Source: an uncultured Lachnospiraceae bacterium
Lineage (GTDB): Bacteria; Bacillota; Clostridia; Lachnospirales; Lachnospiraceae
DNA: 23,024 nucleotides
Direction of reading: 5' to 3'
Assembly: GCA_910585825.1 (NCBI GenBank)
Contig: CAJUEY010000031.1
Location: 7,911 to 30,934 of the forward strand
Below, one piece after another: positions 8,238 to 14,942 of the stretch (position 1 is its first letter; every line of letters begins with the position of its first letter). The translations under genes and the position numbers were made by a program. Under the pieces are notes generated by a model. It did no database searches and was not told the origin of the DNA. It saw nothing but the letters and a program-made list of their open reading frames with translations.

Positions 8238-8266
8238 ATTATATTTTATTGACAAATGAATGTGAA
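8238..8266 (-). promoter_or_regulatory. Predicted promoter of the truncated YdeI-type gene
   Basis: Minus strand TTCACA (8266-8261), a 17-nt spacer, then TATAAT (8243-8238): a 5/6 match at -35 and a perfect -10. It lies about 60 bp upstream of ATG 8176. The 8177-8460 interval otherwise holds only this and the opposite promoter of the XRE gene. Confidence 0.55.
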
Positions 8267-8334
8267 TATCTTTGGGTTTTACTATTTGAAACAACTTGCA
8301 ACTGCTGGTTGACACATTGAATCTCGCTGATTGA

Positions 8335-8363
8335 TTGTATGCAACCGGAAAAACTGCTAAAAT
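8335..8363 (+). promoter_or_regulatory. Predicted promoter of the XRE membrane regulator
   Basis: TTGTAT (8335-8340), 17 nt, TAAAAT (8358-8363), with TGC giving an extended -10. It lies about 100 bp upstream of ATG 8461. The -35 is weak. Confidence 0.35.
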
Positions 8364-8382
8364 ACAAACAAATAAAGGCATC

Positions 8383-8392
8383 ACTCATGAGT
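8383..8392. promoter_or_regulatory. Perfect 10-bp palindrome in the XRE leader
   Basis: ACTCATGAGT is its own reverse complement and sits 20 bp downstream of the predicted -10. It could be an autoregulatory operator of the HTH protein encoded next to it. A 10-bp palindrome may also arise by chance. Confidence 0.25.
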
Positions 8393-8460
8393 CTGTTCCT
8401 TGGAACTGCCTTATATGAAAACACTCAAAAACATACAAACCAAATAAAGGAGAAATGCTT

Positions 8461-9444
8461 ATGATTTTTGCTGACAAACTCATACAACTACGCAAAAAGA
8501 GCGGCTGGTCACAGGAAGAACTGGCAGAACAAATGAATGTAACAAGACAATCCGTTTCCAAATGGGAAGGTTCGCAATCTGTTCCGGATCTGGAAAAAAT
8601 AGTACGGCTTTCGGAATTATTCGGTGTAAGTACGGATTATCTGCTCAAAGATGAAATAGAACATACAGAACATCCAAACTTTTCCAAAGACACCCCTTCC
8701 ATAAAACGTGTATCTATGGAAGAAGCGAATGCTTTTCTTTCTGTAAAAGCCAGTACATCGAAATCCTTCGCTTATGCCGTCTTTTTATGCATTCTATCTC
8801 CAATATGCCTGCTCATCCTGGGAGCAATGAGTGAAGTTCCTGCATATGGCTTATCTGAAAATACCGCCGGAGGAATCGGAATGATTCTTTTGCTTATTTT
8901 TGTTGCAGCAGCAGTTGCTTTATTTATGTTAAACAACAGTAAAACCGATTCTTTTGCATACCTGGAAAAGGAAATATTTGAAATGGAATACGGTATTTAC
9001 GGAATGGTAAAAGAACGCAGGGAACGATACAAAAGCACCTATACAAAAAACAATGTAATCGGAGCCTGCTTATGCATTATGGCTTTTATTCCGCTTTTTA
9101 CAGGCGTCATTCTTAATGAAGACAATGACCTGCTATTGGTGATTATGCTTTCTGTTTCCTTTGTCCTTGTAGGTATCGGCGTCATATTCTTTGTTCGCAG
9201 CGGCATCATCTGGGCAAGCTATGAAATACTTTTGCAGGAAGGCGATTATTCAAAAGCAAAGAAGGAGAAACAGTCTGTAACAACCGCCATTTCCACTGCT
9301 TATTGGCTAATTGCCGCTTCCATTTATACAGCATATAGCCTGAGTTCAAACAATTGGGAACACAGTTGGATCATCTGGGTGGTTGCAGGCATCCTGTTCC
9401 CCGCCGTTATTGGAATGTTAAACGTATTCTTGAAAAGAAAATGA
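8461..9444 (+). CDS. XRE-family HTH regulator fused to a multi-pass membrane domain
   Basis: The N-terminal 65 residues are a Cro/CI-type HTH: ADKLIQLRKKSGWSQEELAE, then NVTRQSVSKWEGSQSVPDLE and LFGVSTDYLLKDE. A short linker follows, then about six hydrophobic segments (numbered from MIFADK: about 100-120, 136-158, 197-218, 222-248, 277-297 and 302-324). This layout, DNA-binding domain in the cytosol and a membrane C-terminus, is a known class in Firmicutes and suggests a regulator that senses a membrane signal or binds a membrane partner. The frame is open from ATG 8455, but AAAGGAG at 8446-8452 is 2 nt from that ATG and 8 nt from ATG 8461, so 8461 is preferred. It stands alone and is divergent from the YdeI-type remnant. 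The target genes are unknown. Confidence 0.88.
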   Translation: MIFADKLIQLRKKSGWSQEELAEQMNVTRQSVSKWEGSQSVPDLEKIVRLSELFGVSTDYLLKDEIEHTEHPNFSKDTPSIKRVSMEEANAFLSVKASTSKSFAYAVFLCILSPICLLILGAMSEVPAYGLSENTAGGIGMILLLIFVAAAVALFMLNNSKTDSFAYLEKEIFEMEYGIYGMVKERRERYKSTYTKNNVIGACLCIMAFIPLFTGVILNEDNDLLLVIMLSVSFVLVGIGVIFFVRSGIIWASYEILLQEGDYSKAKKEKQSVTTAISTAYWLIAASIYTAYSLSSNNWEHSWIIWVVAGILFPAVIGMLNVFLKRK

Positions 9445-9459
9445 CAATAAACAATCTTT

Positions 9460-9494
9460 CAAAAGCGTGCCGGACTGCATCCGGCACGCTTTTG
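9460..9494. terminator. Strong bidirectional terminator
   Basis: A perfect 14-bp stem (CAAAAGCGTGCCGG with its complement) closes a 7-nt loop, flanked by A-rich and T-rich tracts. It lies 15 bp after the XRE stop codon and 48 bp downstream of the stop of the 47-aa gene on the other strand, so it serves both convergent genes. Confidence 0.9.
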
Positions 9495-9542
9495 AATTAT
9501 ATTGAATCATTCATGCCAAACACTTCATAAAACATTCGTTTT

Positions 9543-9686
9543 TTAGAGCCCATGTTTCTTTTTATAATCTTCCAGCATTTGATACAGCTCCTCCATATCT
9601 TCTTCTTCTGTTTTTCTCCTTGTTTGCATGCACTCCAGCAACTGGGAAAACCATTTTTTTAATCTGTCTATTAAATTATTCATCAT
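9543..9686 (-). CDS. Small amphipathic protein, 47 aa
   Basis: The frame runs from ATG 9686 (or the adjacent ATG 9683) to TAA 9543: MMNNLIDRLKKWFSQLLECM, a basic QTRRKTEEED turn and an acidic-then-basic helix ending YKKKHGL. Residues 5-20 form an amphipathic helix, with Leu5, Leu9, Trp12, Leu16 and Met20 on one face and Lys/Arg on the other, so it could lie on a membrane. GGGGG precedes the start by 9-10 nt, and a good promoter (TAGACA/TATAAT) lies upstream. A shared terminator follows at 9460-9494. The divergent neighbour is a tiny HTH protein and an inverted repeat fills this gene's promoter spacer, so repression by that protein is likely. I do not recognise the family; a toxin, a membrane-stress peptide or a regulator-binding peptide are possible. 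Confidence 0.6.
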   Translation of the reverse strand: MMNNLIDRLKKWFSQLLECMQTRRKTEEEDMEELYQMLEDYKKKHGL

Positions 9687-9725
9687 ATTTTTTATCCCCC
9701 TATTCTTCTTCCTATATCAATACTA

Positions 9726-9755
9726 ATTATACAGTATATATACATATACTGTCTA
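9726..9755 (-). promoter_or_regulatory. Promoter of the 47-aa gene
   Basis: Minus strand TAGACA (9755-9750), an 18-nt spacer and TATAAT (9731-9726). The match is 5/6 at -35 and 6/6 at -10. It lies 40 bp upstream of ATG 9686. The spacer is occupied by the inverted repeat at 9731-9752. Confidence 0.6.
9731..9752. promoter_or_regulatory. Operator-like inverted repeat, 9-bp arms
   Basis: ACAGTATAT and ATATACTGT are exact reverse complements separated by four bases (ATAC). The site exactly covers the region between the -35 and -10 of the minus-strand promoter and is about 35 bp upstream of the -10 proposed for the HTH gene. A dimeric Cro/CI-type repressor bound here would exclude RNA polymerase from the 47-aa gene and could also autoregulate the HTH gene. 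Confidence 0.6.
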
Positions 9756-9764
9756 TATATTAAG

Positions 9765-9793
9765 TTATTATTTTTGAAATATCGGGATATAAT
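9765..9793 (+). promoter_or_regulatory. Predicted promoter of the 69-aa HTH gene
   Basis: TTATTA (9765-9770), 17 nt, then a perfect TATAAT (9788-9793), about 27 bp before ATG 9820. The -35 is poor, so an activator or low basal level is possible. Confidence 0.4.
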
Positions 9794-9819
9794 GTATCTA
9801 AATAGAAAGAGGTATATAG

Positions 9820-10029
9820 ATGAAATATTTGCACATCAGAATAATGGAGCTTTTACAGGAAAACAAAATATCGAAAACAACAATTTGCAAAGAACTTGAT
9901 CTGCAGCGAGGAAATTTTAACAGGTACTGCCGTGATGAATTCCAACGGATTGATGCCGGTTTAATTCTGAAACTGTGCGATTACTTTAACTGTTCCATCA
10001 GTGACTTACTGGAAATCAAAGAAAAATAA
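9820..10029 (+). CDS. Cro/CI-type HTH protein, 69 aa
   Basis: This is a stand-alone Cro/CI-like DNA-binding domain: LLQENKISKTTICKELDLQ followed by the recognition region RGNFNRYCRDEFQRID and the typical ending LCDYFNCSISDLLEIKEK. It matches the small single-domain XRE proteins common in clostridia, with no effector domain. The start at 9820 has AGAGG seven bases upstream. It is divergent from the 47-aa gene with a 133-bp intergenic region that holds the operator-like repeat. The likely role is a local repressor of the 47-aa gene and of itself; this is inference from arrangement. A terminator at 10033-10085 follows directly. Confidence 0.82.
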   Translation: MKYLHIRIMELLQENKISKTTICKELDLQRGNFNRYCRDEFQRIDAGLILKLCDYFNCSISDLLEIKEK

Positions 10030-10032
10030 ACG

Positions 10033-10085
10033 CAACCTCATAGAAAGGATTCTTCCTCTCTACAAGGTTGTTTATTTTCTTTTCC
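10033..10085. terminator. Bidirectional terminator between the HTH gene and purL
   Basis: CAACCT (10034-10039) pairs with AGGTTG (10065-10070), enclosing an inner AGGA/TCCT pairing. A T-rich tract follows on the plus strand (10071-10085). On the minus strand the same stem is followed by GCGTTTATTTTTC. It ends the HTH transcript and can end purL from the other side. Confidence 0.65.
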
Positions 10086-10159
10086 TCTTTTTCTTTTGTA
10101 GTCTGATCCAGATTGTCTTTACAGGATATTCCGCTGTACCTTTGAATATCTCTTATCTG

Positions 10160-13100
10160 CTACTGAAAATATTTCACTCCGGATTCAAAAATCTTCATAT
10201 CCTGCTCACCGTATATATTCACCGCCACAGACTCTCCGCGGCGTTCTACATGCGCCATTTTTCCGAGGATACGTCCATCTGGACTGGTAATTCCCTCAAT
10301 CGCTGCATAGGAACCGTTTACATTCCATTCTTCGTCCATGGTCGGCTGCCCTGACTCATTCACATACTGAGTCGCTACCTGTCCGTTTGCAAATAATGTG
10401 TCGATCCATTCTTTCGGAGCTACAAATCGTCCCTCCCCATGAGAAGCCGGATTGCAGTAAGTCTCTCCCGGTTTTGCTTCTTTCAGCCAGGGAGATTTAT
10501 TGGTCACTACTTTGGTATAGACCATTTTGCTGATATGGCGTCCAATCGTATTATAAGTCAATGTAGGAGAATCTGCTTTCTGTTCGGTAATTTCTCCATA
10601 CGGCACAAGCCCCAGTTTGATCAGCGCCTGAAATCCGTTGCAGATGCCAAGCATCAGGCCGTCTCTGTTCTGCAAAAGACGATTGACTGCCTCTTTTAGC
10701 TTTGCATTGCGGAATGCCGTAGCAAAGAATTTCGCCGAACCTTCCGGTTCGTCACCGGCGGAAAATCCTCCCGGGAACATAATCATCTGAGACTGATTAA
10801 TTGCTTTTTCAAATTCTTCAACGGAATCTCTGATATCTACAGCGTTTAAATTCTTAAATACTTTTGTAATCACGCCTGCGCCTGCAGCCTCAAAAGCTTT
10901 TGCACTGTCGTATTCACAGTTTGTGCCCGGAAATACCGGAATGAATACGGTTGGTTTTGCCACTTTATTTTTACAGATATAAACCTTATCTGTTTTATAT
11001 ACACCAGTATCTACGGTCTGCATATCTTTTGATGCACGGGTAGGGAATACAGGTTCTAACGTGCCGGTCCATGCCGCAAGCGCCTCTTCCATAGAGATCT
11101 GCACATTGCCCCAGGTAAAGGTCTGGCTGTCGTTCACCTCTCCTACAAGTTCTGCATATTCTGCCAGTCCGTCTTTTTCAAATGCTGTCAGAATTTCTTC
11201 AGCTTTTCCCTCGTTTACCTCTGCAGCGATATTTCCAAAACCCGGCATAAACATAAGAGAATCGCTGATACTGTCTTTGATGGCAACGCCGAGCTTATTG
11301 CCGAATGCCATTTTACTTACGGCAGCCGCAAGTCCTTTGCCGTCTAATGCATAAGCCGACAGGATTGCTCCTTCACCCATAAATTTGTGTATAATGTCGT
11401 AGACTTTCATCACCTGTTTATAAACAGGAAGTTCATAGGCATCTCTTTTTATGGAAAACAGTATTATCCGGCTGCCTGCTTTTTTCAGCTCCGGTGTTTT
11501 GATTTCCTTTTCCTTTGCAATATCCACCGCAAAGGAAACAAGTGTCGGCGGCACGTCAATCTCATTAAAGCTGCCGGACATACTGTCTTTTCCGCCTATG
11601 GAAGGCAGGCCAAAACCAATCTGGGCGCTGTACGCTCCCAATAATGCAGCAAAGGGCTGGCTCCAGCGGGAAGGCTCCTGGGACATCCTGCGGAAATATT
11701 CCTGGAATGTAAAACGAATTTTCTTATAATCTCCTCCGGCAGACACAATGCGTGCAACGGATTCCAGTACGGCATAAACAGCTCCGTGATAAGGGCTCCA
11801 GGAAGACAGATAGGGATCAAATCCATAACTCATCATGGTAACAACATCGGTTTTTCCTTTTGCAACCGGCAGTTTCGCTACCATGCTCTGGGTTTCGGTA
11901 AGCTGATACCGTCCTCCATAGGGCATATATACACTGCCCGCTCCGATGGAGCCGTCAAACATCTCCACCAGACCCTTCTGAGAGCATACGTTCAAATCAG
12001 CCAGCTCAGCCAGCCAGGCAGCTTTTCTGTCCTTCTTGTCCACTGCTTCCTTTACGGCAGAAAGAGGCATGCGGTCAAAATAGCTTTCCTCTCTGGAAGG
12101 AATATCCACAGTGACGGAGGTCTCCTGATGCGCCCCATTGGTATCCAGAAAGGCACGGGAAATATTTACGATTTCTTTTCCTCTCCAGCTCAATACCAGT
12201 CTTGGCTCTTCAGTTACAACAGCAACGGAAACGGCCTCTAAGTTTTCTTCTTTCGCATAAGTTAAAAATTGCTCTACATCCTCCGGCGCCACTACAACCG
12301 CCATACGCTCCTGGGATTCGGAAATGGCAATTTCTGTTCCGTCTAATCCGGCATATTTTTTTGGTACTTTATCTAAATCCACTCTAAGACCCGGCGCAAG
12401 CTCTCCTATAGCCACGGATACGCCGCCCGCTCCAAAGTCGTTGCATTTCTTAATGATATAGCTGACCTCTTCTCTGCGGAACAGCCTCTGAATCTTTCGT
12501 TCTGTAGGCGGATTTCCCTTTTGTACTTCCGCGCCGCAGGTATCAATGGAAGCCGTATTATGGGCTTTGGAAGAACCGGTAGCGCCTCCGCAGCCGTCTC
12601 TTCCGGTACGTCCGCCAAGAAGTATGATAACGTCTCCCGGATCAGAAGTCAGTCTCTGTACGGCACGCCTGGGGGCTGCTCCCATAACAGCGCCGATTTC
12701 CATACGTTTTGCTGCATAATTTGGATGATAAATTTCTTTGACATATCCGGTAGGAAGTCCGATCTGATTGCCGTAAGAGCTGTATCCATGGGCTGCGCTT
12801 CGTACGATTTTCTTCTGTGGCAGCTTGCCTTCCATAGTATCTTTGACCGATACGGTAGGATCTGCCGCTCCTGTTACGCGCATTGCCTGATAAACGTAAG
12901 TACGTCCGGACAGCGGATCTCGAATGGCTCCGCCAAGACAGGTAGCCGCACCTCCAAAAGGCTCGATTTCCGTAGGATGATTGTGTGTTTCATTTTTAAA
13001 ATTCACAAGCCATTCTTCTGTTTCTCCGTCTACTTCCACCGGAACCACAATAGAACATGCATTGATTTCATCGGATTCTTCCTGATCTTCTAACTTTCCT

Positions 13101-13963
13101 TCTGCCTTCAAACGTTTCATCGCCATAGTTGCAATGTCCATAAAACATACAAATTTATCCTCTCTGCCTGCGTAAAGTTTCTTGTGGGCATCCAGATAAT
13201 CTGCATAGGTTTCTTCCATTGGCTTTTTATAATCCCCCTCCTGAAACGCCACATCCGTAAGCTCGGTAGAAAATGTCGTGTGACGACAATGATCCGACCA
13301 ATAAGTATCCAATACACGGATTTCCGTCATAGTGGGATTTCGTTTTTCTTCATTTTTAAAATAGTTTTGAATATGAAGGAAATCCTTAAATGTCATAGCA
13401 AGACTCAAAGAGGCATAAAGTGTCTCTAATGCATCTTCCTCCATATCAATAAACCCGTCAAAAATCAAAACGTCTTTTGGTTCTTCAAATTCCGTAATCA
13501 ACGTTTCCGGTTTCTTCATATCTGTTTCACGGGAATCCACCGGATTGATGCAGTGGGATTTCACCGCCAAAAGCTGCTCCTGGGTCAGTTCTCCATAAAT
13601 CACATATGTCATTGCGGAGCGAATAATCGGTTCCTCCTCTTCATTTAAAAGCTTTACGCACTGCTCTGCAGAATCTGCCCTCTGGTCAAATTGTCCCGGA
13701 AGATATTCTACGCTGAATGCCTGACCCCCTTTTAAGTCAAACTCTTCTTCATATACGTCATCTACCGGAGGCTCGGAAAATACTGTGCGGACTGCTTTTG
13801 CATAAGTCCCGTCGGAAATATTTTCCACATCATAACGAATCAATACCCGCACATCCTCTACGTTTTTCATTCCGAGATAACTTTTAATCTCCGATTTTAA
13901 TTCTTTTGCCTGTACGGCAAAAGACGGTTTCTTCTCCACATAAATCCGTCTTACATTACTCAT
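10160..13963 (-). CDS. purL: Phosphoribosylformylglycinamidine synthase (large single-chain PurL)
   Basis: It catalyses the fourth step of de novo purine synthesis: FGAR + glutamine + ATP to FGAM + glutamate, in the cytosol. The 1,267-aa chain joins what Bacillus encodes as PurS, PurL and PurQ: an N-terminal PurS-like part, a linker and AIRS-type halves with TEIRVLDTYWSDHCRHTTF, ETHNHPTEIEPFGGAATC and GGRTGRDGCGGATGSS, and a C-terminal glutaminase (VFPGTNCEYDSAKAFEAAG; nucleophile Cys1108 in MLGICNGFQ; His/Glu in NPASHGEGRF). All key motifs are present, so it should be active. The frame is open to 14008, but ATG 13963 has GGAGG eight bases upstream and begins MSNVRRIYVEKK, so 13963 is chosen. 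It has its own promoter and is separated from the upstream operon by a terminator. Confidence 0.96.
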   Translation of the reverse strand: MSNVRRIYVEKKPSFAVQAKELKSEIKSYLGMKNVEDVRVLIRYDVENISDGTYAKAVRTVFSEPPVDDVYEEEFDLKGGQAFSVEYLPGQFDQRADSAEQCVKLLNEEEEPIIRSAMTYVIYGELTQEQLLAVKSHCINPVDSRETDMKKPETLITEFEEPKDVLIFDGFIDMEEDALETLYASLSLAMTFKDFLHIQNYFKNEEKRNPTMTEIRVLDTYWSDHCRHTTFSTELTDVAFQEGDYKKPMEETYADYLDAHKKLYAGREDKFVCFMDIATMAMKRLKAEGKLEDQEESDEINACSIVVPVEVDGETEEWLVNFKNETHNHPTEIEPFGGAATCLGGAIRDPLSGRTYVYQAMRVTGAADPTVSVKDTMEGKLPQKKIVRSAAHGYSSYGNQIGLPTGYVKEIYHPNYAAKRMEIGAVMGAAPRRAVQRLTSDPGDVIILLGGRTGRDGCGGATGSSKAHNTASIDTCGAEVQKGNPPTERKIQRLFRREEVSYIIKKCNDFGAGGVSVAIGELAPGLRVDLDKVPKKYAGLDGTEIAISESQERMAVVVAPEDVEQFLTYAKEENLEAVSVAVVTEEPRLVLSWRGKEIVNISRAFLDTNGAHQETSVTVDIPSREESYFDRMPLSAVKEAVDKKDRKAAWLAELADLNVCSQKGLVEMFDGSIGAGSVYMPYGGRYQLTETQSMVAKLPVAKGKTDVVTMMSYGFDPYLSSWSPYHGAVYAVLESVARIVSAGGDYKKIRFTFQEYFRRMSQEPSRWSQPFAALLGAYSAQIGFGLPSIGGKDSMSGSFNEIDVPPTLVSFAVDIAKEKEIKTPELKKAGSRIILFSIKRDAYELPVYKQVMKVYDIIHKFMGEGAILSAYALDGKGLAAAVSKMAFGNKLGVAIKDSISDSLMFMPGFGNIAAEVNEGKAEEILTAFEKDGLAEYAELVGEVNDSQTFTWGNVQISMEEALAAWTGTLEPVFPTRASKDMQTVDTGVYKTDKVYICKNKVAKPTVFIPVFPGTNCEYDSAKAFEAAGAGVITKVFKNLNAVDIRDSVEEFEKAINQSQMIMFPGGFSAGDEPEGSAKFFATAFRNAKLKEAVNRLLQNRDGLMLGICNGFQALIKLGLVPYGEITEQKADSPTLTYNTIGRHISKMVYTKVVTNKSPWLKEAKPGETYCNPASHGEGRFVAPKEWIDTLFANGQVATQYVNESGQPTMDEEWNVNGSYAAIEGITSPDGRILGKMAHVERRGESVAVNIYGEQDMKIFESGVKYFQ

Positions 13964-14012
13964 AAGCGCTTCCTCCATTTTTCTGCCAGTATATCGGCCT
14001 TCTGACAATTCT

Positions 14013-14042
14013 ATTATAACAGCTTTATACTAATCAGTATAA
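14013..14042 (-). promoter_or_regulatory. purL promoter with overlapping inverted repeat
   Basis: On the minus strand TATAAT (14018-14013) with a weak -35 (TATACT, 14041-14036) at 17-nt spacing, about 50 bp before the purL start. An inverted repeat with 7-bp arms (TTATACT / AGTATAA, 4-bp centre, 14025-14042) covers the -35 and part of the spacer. It could be a regulatory site. No purine riboswitch fold was seen in the short leader. Confidence 0.5.
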
Positions 14043-14088
14043 TTAATATATCTTATTTTATTTATAAGTAAAATTTATTATTAAATAC

Positions 14089-14135
14089 ATTGCACCAGAG
14101 CATGTCTTACATTTCCTGACACACTCCGGTGCAAT
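14089..14135 (-). terminator. Terminator of the six-gene operon
   Basis: A long stem begins 5 bp after the yycJ stop: 18 bp with three G-T wobbles (ATTGCACCGGAG pairing with CTCTGGTGCAAT, extended inward). It is followed on the minus strand by GTATTTAATAATAAATTTT. The T-tract is broken but the stem is strong. It separates the operon from purL. Confidence 0.75.
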
Positions 14136-14140
14136 CCGGA

Positions 14141-14938
14141 TCAATATACTAACCGTTGCGACACACAATCTTTTTCCGCTATGTATATCGGAAAATCATT
14201 CCCTGTATAGGGGCAGTCCCCCATGGTAACCTCCAGCCGGACTGTCTCATAGGCAAGCTCCGGAAAATTATTCTCTTTGCTCAAATGACCCAGCATAACT
14301 GCATGAAATCGGTCATGGAGAATTTTGCCAAGCAGCTGTCCGCAAAGCTCATTCGACAGATGCCCCCGTTCTCCAAAAATTCTCTGTTTCAGAAAATACG
14401 GATACGGCCCGGTCTGCAGCATATTAATATCATGATTAGCCTCTAATATCAACAGATGAAGCCCTCTCAACCGATCCACAATATAATCGTCATAGGTTCC
14501 AAGATCTGTGACAACTCCTGCCGCCTTGTCTCCTTTTCGGATAATATAGGCAGTGGGATCTGCAGCGTCATGGGAAATACGAATCGGCTCTACCTGCAGA
14601 TCTCCTATCATAAATTTCTCATCCAAAACGATTGGATGAAACAGGGATGCGTCAATCTCTCCCACTGTCCTCGTATGTAAAACCGCCTGTATCGTACCTT
14701 CTGTTGCATAAATGGGGATGCCGTATTTTCTGGCAACTACTCCCAAACCGCTGATGTGGTCCATATGTTCATGAGTGACTAAAATCCCTTTCATTTCGGA
14801 GGTTTTATAACCTAACGTATTTAATCCCTGTTCAATTCTCTTTCCACTGATACCCGCATCAATCAGCAGATGACAGTTTCCATCTCCCGCCATAATACAA
14901 TTGCCGCTGCTTCCGCTGGCGATACTGCATAATTCCAT
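14141..14938 (-). CDS. yycJ: MBL-fold metallo-hydrolase, YycJ/WalJ type
   Basis: A 265-aa metallo-beta-lactamase-fold protein, close in length and motif order to Bacillus YycJ (264 aa). It opens MELCSIASGSSGNC and carries the metal-binding LVTHEHMDHISGLG (HxHxDH), SHDAADPTAY, GVVTDLGTY with the bridging Asp, EANHDINML and LGHLSKENN. Bacillus YycJ is tied to the WalRK cell-wall regulon and related proteins are nucleases acting on DNA, but the exact substrate is unsettled. The frame extends upstream to 14980, overlapping the FtsA-like gene, but ATG 14938 aligns with the family start and has GAAGAG upstream. It starts 4 bp after the FtsA-like stop and is the last gene of the operon. No walRK genes are next to it. 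Confidence 0.9.
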   Translation of the reverse strand: MELCSIASGSSGNCIMAGDGNCHLLIDAGISGKRIEQGLNTLGYKTSEMKGILVTHEHMDHISGLGVVARKYGIPIYATEGTIQAVLHTRTVGEIDASLFHPIVLDEKFMIGDLQVEPIRISHDAADPTAYIIRKGDKAAGVVTDLGTYDDYIVDRLRGLHLLILEANHDINMLQTGPYPYFLKQRIFGERGHLSNELCGQLLGKILHDRFHAVMLGHLSKENNFPELAYETVRLEVTMGDCPYTGNDFPIYIAEKDCVSQRLVY

Positions 14939-14942
14939 TTTT

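Noticed and set aside
8309..8337. Perfect TTGACA at 8309-8314 as the -35 of the XRE gene
   Set aside because: No acceptable -10 box lies 16-18 bp downstream; the extended -10 at 8358 fits better with a different -35.
12521..13093. 190-aa plus-strand open frame within purL
   Set aside because: Antisense to conserved PurL motifs; its composition (many Cys, Ile and Arg) is typical of shadow frames.
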